Of a stretch of 13,935 nucleotides of DNA, positions 6,671 through 13,049 are shown in pieces. This DNA comes from Anaerolineales bacterium. GTDB taxonomy: Bacteria > Chloroflexota > Anaerolineae > Anaerolineales > E44-bin32. The notes beneath the pieces are model-generated. The model was not told the origin of the DNA, made no database searches, and saw nothing but the letters and a program-made list of their open reading frames with translations. The DNA lies in assembly GCA_023144145.1 (NCBI GenBank), contig JAGLGG010000104.1:1-13935 (forward strand). The letters run 5' to 3'. The first letter of the stretch is position 1; the number at the start of each line of letters is the position of its first letter. Position numbers and translations under genes: made by a program.

Positions 6671-6747
6671 ATGTTGGGGGTGAACTGATTTTGACCAATC
6701 CTTCTCATCGAGGATGATTTTGGCCTGTGTATTTCTCTCCCCGCGCG

Positions 6748-6753
6748 TATAAT
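6748..6753 (+). promoter_or_regulatory. -10 box directly before the uridine kinase start
   Basis: A perfect TATAAT ends six bases before the ATG at 6760-6762, so transcription would begin at or next to the start codon and give a leaderless mRNA. No good -35 box lies at 16-18 bases (CTGTGT at 17); TTGGCC at 6720-6725 is 22 bases away. Because the tRNA terminator lies upstream, the operon needs a promoter in this gap. Confidence 0.5.
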
Positions 6754-6759
6754 GGAGCC

Positions 6760-7416
6760 ATGAACAACAACACAAAGCCAGTTGTAATTGGGCTCGCAGG
6801 TGGGACGGGATCCGGGAAAACTACCGTAGCAAACGTGATTCTTGATCGTGTCGGCACGGATTCTATCGTCTTTCTCCCACATGACGCATATTACAAGGAC
6901 TTAACTCACCTTTCCAAGGCTCAACGCGATCTCTTCAATTTTGATCATCCCGACTCCCTTGAATCAGATTTATTGGTCCAACACCTGAGGCAGCTTAGGG
7001 AGTGGAAGAGCATTGAAATTCCAGTGTACGATTTCACCACACATTCACGAACTGAGCGGACAGAGAACATCGTCCCCCAACCGATTATCCTGGTGGAAGG
7101 GATCCTAATATTCACTGAGCCCATTCTTCGAGATACATTCGACGTAAAAATATTTGTGGACACCCCTCCAGATATTCGATTTATTCGCAGGCTGGAAAGG
7201 GATATAGAGGAGCGTGGCCGCAGCCTCGAATCAGTCATTCAACAATATCAGACGACAGTTAGACCCATGCATCTCGAATTTGTTGAACCCTCTAAGAGGT
7301 ACGCAGATGTGATCATTCCTGAGGGTGGATTCAACACGGTTGCCATGGATATGATTGTCGCACGGATCGATTCAATGTTACCGAACAAATCCTCAACAAT
7401 GGAGAACAAAATTTAA
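6760..7416 (+). CDS. udk: Uridine kinase
   Basis: Uridine kinase phosphorylates uridine and cytidine to UMP and CMP in pyrimidine salvage. From ATG at 6760 the protein has 218 residues, close to the family norm. Visible elements are the Walker A loop GGTGSGKT (14-21), HDAYYKD (41-47), NFDHPDSL (60-67), PVYDFTTHSR (88-97) with the nucleoside-binding Tyr and Asp, VEGIL (112-116) and the lid region RRLERDIEERGR (143-154). The frame is open back to a GTG at 6727, but those 11 residues do not match the family. GGAG is only two bases before the chosen ATG, and a TATAAT lies six bases before it, so a leaderless transcript is plausible. Its TAA overlaps the ATG of the cyclophilin gene by one base. 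Confidence 0.95.
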   Translation: MNNNTKPVVIGLAGGTGSGKTTVANVILDRVGTDSIVFLPHDAYYKDLTHLSKAQRDLFNFDHPDSLESDLLVQHLRQLREWKSIEIPVYDFTTHSRTERTENIVPQPIILVEGILIFTEPILRDTFDVKIFVDTPPDIRFIRRLERDIEERGRSLESVIQQYQTTVRPMHLEFVEPSKRYADVIIPEGGFNTVAMDMIVARIDSMLPNKSSTMENKI

Positions 7417-7922
7417 TGAAACAATATCCAAACGCCCCCGATATGCAAATTGATACGAGCAAGTCGTACACTGCAACCTTCAAGACAGACGTGGGTGATA
7501 TCACTGTTGCCCTTCACGCTGACAGAGTACCCAACACCGTAAACAATTTCGTTTTTCTTGCCAGAGATAGCTACTATGACAACGTCATCTTTCACCGGGT
7601 CATCCCAAATTTTATGGCTCAAGGGGGCGATCCGACCGGCACAGGCCGTGGAGGCCCGGGCTATTCATTCGAGGATGAATTTCACCCCGAACTGCGCCAT
7701 GATGGACCTGGGATTCTGTCCATGGCAAATGCAGGTCCGAACACCAATGGCTCACAATTTTATATAACTTATGCAGCCACGCCACATCTTGATGATCGTC
7801 ATTCTGTTTTCGGAAAGGTTGAAGAGGGTATGGATGTGCTGCTTTCAATTCCTGACAGAGATCCAAGCAAAGTTGATGCTCCTGCAGTGCGCCTTCTAAC
7901 AATAGAGATCACTGAGGCATGA
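7416..7922 (+). CDS. Peptidyl-prolyl cis-trans isomerase, cyclophilin type
   Basis: This 168-residue single-domain cyclophilin catalyses cis-trans isomerisation of X-Pro bonds to help protein folding. Key blocks are FKTDVGDITVALHADRVP (22-39), FHRVIPNFMAQGGDPTGTG (59-77) with catalytic Arg61, Phe66 and Gln69, SMANAGPNTNGSQFYIT (102-118), and HLDDRHSVFGKV (124-135). The usual Trp of the last block, which binds cyclosporin in sensitive forms, is Leu125. There is no signal peptide, so it should be cytoplasmic. The ATG shares one base with the udk stop (TAATG), with GGAG 11 bases upstream, and the stop overlaps the next gene as ATGA. It is the middle gene of a coupled three-gene operon. Function is firm; client proteins are unknown. 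Confidence 0.96.
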   Translation: MKQYPNAPDMQIDTSKSYTATFKTDVGDITVALHADRVPNTVNNFVFLARDSYYDNVIFHRVIPNFMAQGGDPTGTGRGGPGYSFEDEFHPELRHDGPGILSMANAGPNTNGSQFYITYAATPHLDDRHSVFGKVEEGMDVLLSIPDRDPSKVDAPAVRLLTIEITEA

Positions 7923-8485
7923 ACCTGGGTAAATGGTCGTCGGGATGGCGCATGACCCTCATCAGGATCATTGTCCTTTTGGGAGTTATCGCCATCACGA
8001 TCATTATTTTTTCTCTTAGGGATCAAGCTGAAAAGCTCCAAGCCTACGGCTATCCGGGAATATTTTTCCTTTCGATACTATCGAATGCCACCTTAATTCT
8101 CCCTGCTCCAGGAATCGCACTAACATTTGCATTTGGCGCAGTATTTAACCCCATCGGCGTCGCCCTGGCAGCTGGAGCTGGATCGGCAATTGGAGAGCTC
8201 ACAGGTTATTTGGCTGGTTTTAGTGGGCAGGGAGTGATGAAGCAGACGGCCATCTATGATCGATTAGAAAAATGGACTGACAACTATGGTGGATGGACCG
8301 TTATGGTCCTCGCACTTATTCCTAATCCCTTATTTGATATTGCTGGCGCTGCCGCAGGTGCATTGAAAATGCCCGTCCTCGAATTTTTACTCTGGGCCTT
8401 CGTAGGTAAAACGCTCAAAATGCTACTATTTGCCTATGCTGGTGCAAGGTCAATGGATTGGTTGCTGAGGCTCATGGGGGGATAG
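7919..8485 (+). CDS. VTT-domain (DedA/TVP38-like) membrane protein
   Basis: This 188-residue protein is mostly hydrophobic: a helix at about 13-32, a re-entrant or membrane stretch at 46-72, another at 75-101, and two at 125-147 and 155-174. It carries the features of the VTT/SNARE-associated family: LPAPGIALTFAFGAVF (61-76), GSAIGELTGYLAG (88-100), and IPNPLFDIAGAAAGALKMP (134-152) followed by FVGKTLK (161-167). Relatives act as lipid scramblases or undecaprenyl-phosphate translocases in bacteria, but the substrate here cannot be assigned. The ATG overlaps the cyclophilin stop (ATGA at 7919-7922). It is the last gene of the operon, followed by two stem-loops. Family assignment is good; the link to uridine kinase and cyclophilin is probably only shared expression. 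Confidence 0.88.
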   Translation: MNLGKWSSGWRMTLIRIIVLLGVIAITIIIFSLRDQAEKLQAYGYPGIFFLSILSNATLILPAPGIALTFAFGAVFNPIGVALAAGAGSAIGELTGYLAGFSGQGVMKQTAIYDRLEKWTDNYGGWTVMVLALIPNPLFDIAGAAAGALKMPVLEFLLWAFVGKTLKMLLFAYAGARSMDWLLRLMGG

Positions 8486-8498
8486 TGGAAATAAGATT

Positions 8499-8526
8499 GT
8501 AGGCCGGGTTTCCATACCCGGCCTAC
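8499..8526. repeat. Perfect 11-bp stem-loop, REP-like
   Basis: GTAGGCCGGGT (8499-8509) and ACCCGGCCTAC (8516-8526) are exact reverse complements around TTCCAT. The sequence resembles widespread REP-type palindromes with a GTAGG(C/T)CGGGT arm. The stem-loop immediately downstream starts with a one-base variant of the same core. It lies between convergent operons and may protect both 3' ends of mRNA. No U-run follows. Confidence 0.7.
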
Positions 8527-8546
8527 GGTGATGGTGAAATATTATA

Positions 8547-8592
8547 GGTCGGGTTTTAAGGTGAACGCAGTTCACCCACCCGACCGGTTTTT
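8547..8592 (+). terminator. Two-part stem-loop with T-run ending the udk operon
   Basis: The outer stem GGTCGGGT (8547-8554) pairs with ACCCGACC (8578-8585). Inside it GGTGAAC (8560-8566) pairs with GTTCACC (8570-8576) around GCA. GGTTTTT follows (8586-8592), so it can act as an intrinsic terminator on the plus strand. On the minus strand the stem is followed by TATAATATTTC, a poorer tail, so it is at most weakly bidirectional. Its outer arm repeats the core of the stem-loop just upstream. Confidence 0.72.
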
Positions 8593-8610
8593 ATAAATCT
8601 AACCTTCAAT

Positions 8611-9720
8611 TCACGCCTTAAACACCTCTCGCTTCAGCGTAAATTTTTTCAAAGACTTTTCCCTTATTGAGATCCCCAAACCTTGTCCCTGTGGAACATC
8701 AATTGTGCTATCTTCATTCAGTTCGAAATTTGGCTCGGCAATATCCTCCTCATAATATCGATCAGAAGCAGATATATCGCCGGGGAGAACAAATCCTGGA
8801 AGGGATGCCACAGCTAGATTCGCAGCACGACCGATATTCGTCTCAAGCATCCCCCCACACCAAACTGGAATCTCCACACTCCGGCCGTAATCATGAATGG
8901 CAATTGCCTCACTCAAACCCCCGACCCTTCCTGGTTTTATGTTGATAATCCCGCATGCATTGATTTCAATAGCTTGTTGAGCGTGCCTGAGCCGAAGTAT
9001 GCTTTCATCCAAGCAAATTGGAGTGGTTATCTCTTTCTGCAATCGGCTGTGATCGATAATGTCATCTTCTGCAAGGGGTTGTTCAATCAAGATCAAATTA
9101 AACTCATCCATCTCTTTAAAAACCGAAACATGATCTAATGTATACGCTGAATTCGCATCTACTTGAATGGGAATTTCGGGAAAAGCGTTTCGGACAGCAC
9201 TCACAACCTTAATATCTTTGTTTGGTTTGATTTTCAACTTAATTCGTTGGTAGCCTTCATCTACAAAGCTCCCAACAACTCTGAGTAAAGCTTGTTCGTC
9301 CGGCTGTAAACCCACCGAAACACCGACAGGAACCCGCAAATTTTGCCCACCAAATAATTTTTGTAAAGAATTCCCATCTCTCTTACCAATTAGGTCCCAC
9401 AAAGCCATCTCCAAGCCAGCTCGAGCGAGTTGGTGACCCCTAAATCGATCAATCATATTACGATATTGCGCGATGTCCTCAATCTCTTTACCCAGAATTT
9501 CTGGTATGAAGAATTCTTCAAGCACATGCCAGGCAGTGCCTGTGGTTTCGTAGTTATATCCGGGGTTATCACCGGCGACACATTCCCCCCAACCCATCAA
9601 TCCCTCACTTCGAACACGAAGGATGACACATTGGCGGTCTTGTTCAACACCGAATGATGTCTCGAAGGGATCCTTGAGTTGCATCCGAACGAGGAAAAGT
9701 TCAATTTCGTCAATGAACAT
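8611..9720 (-). CDS. N-succinylamino acid racemase / o-succinylbenzoate synthase (enolase superfamily)
   Basis: This 369-residue enzyme belongs to the MenC-type NSAR/OSBS subfamily. Enolate chemistry either dehydrates SHCHC to o-succinylbenzoate in menaquinone synthesis or racemises N-succinylamino acids. The catalytic set is complete: KLK with Lys161 and Lys163, metal ligands Asp188 (QVDANSAYT), Glu213 (LIEQPLAEDD) and Asp238 (CLDES), and the opposite base Lys262 in INIKPGRVGG. Arg265, three residues after that Lys, corresponds to the second-shell Arg (R266 in the Amycolatopsis enzyme) typical of the NSAR/OSBS subfamily rather than dedicated OSBS. ATG at 9718-9720 lies two bases after the GNAT gene stop, with AGGA five bases upstream. 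No other men gene is in the window. The neighbouring acyltransferase favours the racemase role, but both activities are possible. Confidence 0.88.
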   Translation of the reverse strand: MFIDEIELFLVRMQLKDPFETSFGVEQDRQCVILRVRSEGLMGWGECVAGDNPGYNYETTGTAWHVLEEFFIPEILGKEIEDIAQYRNMIDRFRGHQLARAGLEMALWDLIGKRDGNSLQKLFGGQNLRVPVGVSVGLQPDEQALLRVVGSFVDEGYQRIKLKIKPNKDIKVVSAVRNAFPEIPIQVDANSAYTLDHVSVFKEMDEFNLILIEQPLAEDDIIDHSRLQKEITTPICLDESILRLRHAQQAIEINACGIINIKPGRVGGLSEAIAIHDYGRSVEIPVWCGGMLETNIGRAANLAVASLPGFVLPGDISASDRYYEEDIAEPNFELNEDSTIDVPQGQGLGISIREKSLKKFTLKREVFKA

Positions 9721-9722
9721 GG

Positions 9723-10604
9723 CTATCCTAATTTTCCTTCCCCATATGAGAGTACATAATACGAGCGTGGAATTTTCTCACCCTTCAAAAATACAAAGTC
9801 TGTGACGATATACCCTTTAGAAAACGCGAGCTCAAACACTTTTCGTGTAAGCATTCTCCAATCAAGTGCCAGATCAGGATTCTTTTCTCTGATTGAACTC
9901 ACGTCGGATGGTATCTCGACAAGTATGACAGATCCATCCAGCTCCGGCTCAACATCATCGGGCTGAAGGATGCCCTCCGGTGTCAAATGAGTTGAATAAG
10001 CCTTTTTTGCTCCGCCGGCCAGGAAATTAGCCAAACCCAATGACCCCCTCAGTTCATCAACCCGCGATTGTACTCGACGCGATGTTACCCACCAATCAAC
10101 TCGAAACCTGTCAGAGTGAAAACCAACGTTGATCCCATCCCTCATCTCACCGTAGTAATCTCGAATGTATTCGTTACACACGGCGCCCAATCTTCGGATA
10201 TTTATATTCGCATTCCTACTTTGCAATGGATCATAGGTCCAGGTTGCGAGGCGCACTCCATTCTCCAGCACATCTTCACGCTGCAAGCACTTCAAGCGAA
10301 TACCTATGCCTAAATCGCGATAGTCTGGATCTACTCCCATCATGTGGGAGGCGTGCTTCAGGCGCGTCATCGCTGGGCGGTCAGGGCTCTTCTGGTCAGT
10401 GCCTAAAAAGCCTATCAATAAACCCACCAGTTTATCACTATCAAAAGCGCCAAGCACGAGGCCCCCGTTATGAGACAGGGCTAAAAGAATATGGATTGGA
10501 ACAACCTCCGTTTCACTTCCAGGATATACCAACCTTTGGAGTTCTTCAGCTTGTCCCATATCTTCTGGAGAGCGTAGCTTCCTATATGTTATGTTCGAGG
10601 ACAT
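9723..10604 (-). CDS. GNAT-superfamily acyltransferase (COG3375-like)
   Basis: This 293-residue protein has an N-terminal GNAT fold: ITYRKLRSPEDMGQAEEL (5-22), strand GGLVLGAFDSDKLVGLLIG (47-65), and the acyl-CoA pyrophosphate loop in MGVDPDYRDLGIGIRLK (89-105), with the R-x-x-G-x-G core at Arg96-Gly101. WTYDPLQSRNANINI (122-136) and the long C-terminal part to 293 resemble the COG3375 group rather than short GNATs. In known systems such a protein succinylates or acetylates D-amino acids, and the adjacent NSAR racemises the product; I infer the same here. ATG at 10602-10604 has AAGGAG ten bases upstream, inside the end of the preceding gene. Six bases separate it from that gene and two from the racemase gene, so this is one operon. 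The acyl donor is not determined by the sequence. Confidence 0.83.
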   Translation of the reverse strand: MSSNITYRKLRSPEDMGQAEELQRLVYPGSETEVVPIHILLALSHNGGLVLGAFDSDKLVGLLIGFLGTDQKSPDRPAMTRLKHASHMMGVDPDYRDLGIGIRLKCLQREDVLENGVRLATWTYDPLQSRNANINIRRLGAVCNEYIRDYYGEMRDGINVGFHSDRFRVDWWVTSRRVQSRVDELRGSLGLANFLAGGAKKAYSTHLTPEGILQPDDVEPELDGSVILVEIPSDVSSIREKNPDLALDWRMLTRKVFELAFSKGYIVTDFVFLKGEKIPRSYYVLSYGEGKLG

Positions 10605-10610
10605 TATGGC

Positions 10611-11552
10611 TTATCTCCTTTGAGAGATGCGTTGAAACGAAAAGAACTTCCACATCCAGCGCACATTTGCTAAGTATTCTAAATTATTTTCCATTCGAAC
10701 GGGCTGCAAACTAAAAACCCGCGGAAGGGTCTCCAGATCCGCTGTTCGATTCACTGCAAGATAATCTAACCAAAATGTAGTTAATGGTGGGATACGAAAG
10801 AGCCTCTCAAACATCCACGCGCCAATCCGAAGGAAAGGTGGGCGCGTGGGAACGAGCACACGTCTTGAACCTGTGTTTTCCATAACCATTTCGACAACTT
10901 CAAGAAAGGACAGATACTCTGGTCCTCCAATTTCATACCTTTGATTGAGAGTGGCCTTATCATCCAAGGTCCAGAGGATCGCCGTCACCAGGTCGCCAAC
11001 GTCCATAGGCTGGATGAGTGTCATTCCATCTCCTGGGATTGGAAAAACTATTGGTGAAATGCTCAGCATCATCGCTAGAGATGTGGTGAAGTGATCATGG
11101 GGTCCATAAACCAAACCTGTTCTAAGAATGGTGTATGGCGTCTTGCTTTGAATGATGGACTGCTCAGAGATTGCCTTGGCCCTTAATAATGCATAGGCTG
11201 ATGTCAGACTGGCACCGAGATGGCTCAAGAATATGAAGCGGGACACGCCAGTCTCGGCCGCGGCCGCAGACAATACACGCATCCCATCAATCTCACCTTG
11301 CATCAGATGAGGCTGATAGCCTAAGCGCTCACCTCCTGCGAGATGTATGACTGTTTCAACACCAATTAAGGCAGCACGAACGCCTCTTGGGTCTTCGAGC
11401 GAAGATAGCGCCACATCAAGGGAGAGGCCGGGTGGTAAATTCGGAGAAACTGGTGAAGGTCGTATAAGAGTCCTGATCTTATGACCACTCTCAATGAGCC
11501 GCTGAATCAGTTCTCGACCAATGAAACCCGTTCCACCGGTAACCAAAATCAT
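10611..11552 (-). CDS. NAD(P)-binding atypical SDR (NDUFA9/NmrA-like epimerase family)
   Basis: This 313-residue Rossmann-fold protein starts directly with the dinucleotide loop GGTGFIG (residues 6-12 from ATG 11550-11552). It continues with LIRPSP, VIHLAGG, FIFLSHLGAS and TPYTILRTGLVYGPHDHF, as in extended or atypical SDRs of the complex I NDUFA9-like group. The usual Y-x3-K is replaced by a SAYALLRAKAISE segment, with Tyr and Lys six apart, so classical reductase chemistry is doubtful. The frame extends two codons to a GTG at 11558, but AAGG stands eight bases before the ATG and only two before the GTG, so the ATG is preferred. It is the first gene of the operon with the GNAT and racemase genes. 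The substrate is unknown; quinone- or sugar-related redox is possible. Confidence 0.85.
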   Translation of the reverse strand: MILVTGGTGFIGRELIQRLIESGHKIRTLIRPSPVSPNLPPGLSLDVALSSLEDPRGVRAALIGVETVIHLAGGERLGYQPHLMQGEIDGMRVLSAAAAETGVSRFIFLSHLGASLTSAYALLRAKAISEQSIIQSKTPYTILRTGLVYGPHDHFTTSLAMMLSISPIVFPIPGDGMTLIQPMDVGDLVTAILWTLDDKATLNQRYEIGGPEYLSFLEVVEMVMENTGSRRVLVPTRPPFLRIGAWMFERLFRIPPLTTFWLDYLAVNRTADLETLPRVFSLQPVRMENNLEYLANVRWMWKFFSFQRISQRR

Positions 11553-11792
11553 CAACACTGCCTTCGTTCGTAATTGACCCGATACAAAGAAACTTACATC
11601 TTATTGGATTTCCCCACAAGACCCTGGTTACAGCCCGAGAAGGTATCTTAGAGCTGGAACATTGGCTCTGATGAAACTGGGTGCCAGCAAGGATGGGAAT
11701 TGTAGCATAGCCACCTTTCTGTGAAGCGTAGCTTTCATGCAATATAGGTGTTTTAGGTAAGAGTACTAGCGATTAAGAAATAGGAGGTTGGT
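11553..11792. other. Divergent promoter region between the SDR operon and fabF
   Basis: These 240 bases separate divergent genes and must carry promoters for both. On the minus strand TTGTGG followed 17 bases later by TAAGTT (about 11589-11617) is a weak candidate; on the plus strand no good pair was found. A small hairpin, AAGC-GTA-GCTT, is near 11726. No clear operator palindrome of FapR or FabR type was seen. Confidence 0.35.
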
Positions 11793-13049
11793 GTGACAGT
11801 TGATCGAGTGGTAGTTACTGGTATGGGATGTCTCAGCCCACTAGGAAATGATTTGGATTCAACTTGGAATGCCCTGCTACAAGGCACGTCGGGGGTTGAT
11901 ACGATTACGCAATTCGATCCATCAGATTTCAAGACGCAAATTGCTGCTGAAGTGAAAGGATTCGACGCCAAAGAGGTGCTTGGTGTGCGCCTAGCACGGC
12001 GGACGGATCGATTCACACAATTTGCACTCATCGCAGCGGAACAAGCCCTGAAACACTCAGGACTACAAGTCACTGACCACAACCGTGATCGAATTGGTGT
12101 GATCTTTGGATCTGGCGTTGGTGGGATTGGTGCAGTGTTTGATGGAAGCGAAAAGTATCTCACCAAGGGACCACGCTGGGTAAGTCCATTCATGGTACCG
12201 ATGATGCTCCCAGACACAGCCCCAGGCCAAACAGCAATCGAATTTGGCTTACGAGGGCCAAATATGTCGATTTCTACGGCCTGTGCATCCAGCGCTAACG
12301 CTATTGGTGAAGCAGCCGAAAATATTAAGCGCGGTGCTGCAGATGTTGTACTTACTGGTGGATCTGAAGCTGCGATCGTCCAGATCGCCCTGGCGGGTTT
12401 CAACGTAATGGACGCAATTTCAAAGAGAAACGACGACCCACAATCTGCATCAAGGCCGTTTGACCTTGATCGAGATGGATTCATCATGGGCGAAGGTGCA
12501 GCTGTTCTGGTGCTTGAGTCTTTCGAGCATGCATCCGCGCGTGGAGCAACAATACTCGGAGAACTCGCAGGCTATGCGGCAACAAATGACGCATTTCATA
12601 TTTCTGCCCCCGCTGATAATGGCGAAGGCGCTGCGCGATGTATGCGATTAGCACTCGAAGATGCTAAGATCGCGCCGGAAAGAATTGACTACATCAACGC
12701 TCACGGAACGTCGACAAAACTAAATGATTCAAGCGAAACGGCGGCAATAAAAACCGTCTTTGGCGCAACCGCCTATGATATCCCTATTTCATCGACGAAA
12801 TCAATGACAGGGCATTTGCTCGGCGCTTCAGGTGCACTTGAAGCTCTCTTCTGCCTCAATGCCATTCAAGAAAGCACCTTGCCGCCCACTACCAACTATG
12901 AGACTCCTGATCCCGAATGTGATCTCGATTACGTTCCCAACAATGCACGAGCTAGAACCCTGGAATACGTAATGTCGAACTCGTTCGGATTTGGTGGGCA
13001 CAATGCAAGCTTGATATTCCGAGTGTATGCGGAAAATGGAGTTGGGTAA
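11793..13049 (+). CDS. fabF: Beta-ketoacyl-ACP synthase II
   Basis: FabF condenses malonyl-ACP with acyl-ACP in fatty acid elongation. The 418-residue length is typical. The thiolase-fold active site is complete: nucleophile Cys164 in STACASSANA, His304 in NAHGTST, Lys336 in STKSMTG and His341 in GHLLGASGA, with the C-terminal SNSFGFGGHNASLIF block (395-409). The start is GTG at 11793-11795 behind a strong TAGGAGGT (11781-11788); a GTG two bases earlier is out of frame. The TAA shares a base with the fabH ATG, so the two are co-translated. The pairing of fabF before fabH without fabD, fabG or acpP between them is not the common order, but the remainder may lie beyond the window end. Function is firm; chain-length preference is not visible. 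Confidence 0.96.
   Translation: MTVDRVVVTGMGCLSPLGNDLDSTWNALLQGTSGVDTITQFDPSDFKTQIAAEVKGFDAKEVLGVRLARRTDRFTQFALIAAEQALKHSGLQVTDHNRDRIGVIFGSGVGGIGAVFDGSEKYLTKGPRWVSPFMVPMMLPDTAPGQTAIEFGLRGPNMSISTACASSANAIGEAAENIKRGAADVVLTGGSEAAIVQIALAGFNVMDAISKRNDDPQSASRPFDLDRDGFIMGEGAAVLVLESFEHASARGATILGELAGYAATNDAFHISAPADNGEGAARCMRLALEDAKIAPERIDYINAHGTSTKLNDSSETAAIKTVFGATAYDIPISSTKSMTGHLLGASGALEALFCLNAIQESTLPPTTNYETPDPECDLDYVPNNARARTLEYVMSNSFGFGGHNASLIFRVYAENGVG

Noticed and set aside
6508..6882. Minus-strand frame of 124 codons over the tRNA and udk start
   Set aside because: Its C-terminus is the well-known false translation of an antisense tRNA (EGIRTLGLTL), and it covers a terminator and the udk start.
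11753..12487. Minus-strand frame of 244 codons
   Set aside because: It is fully antisense to fabF, with Ser/Pro/Ala-rich composition from codon shadowing and no homology that I can recognise.
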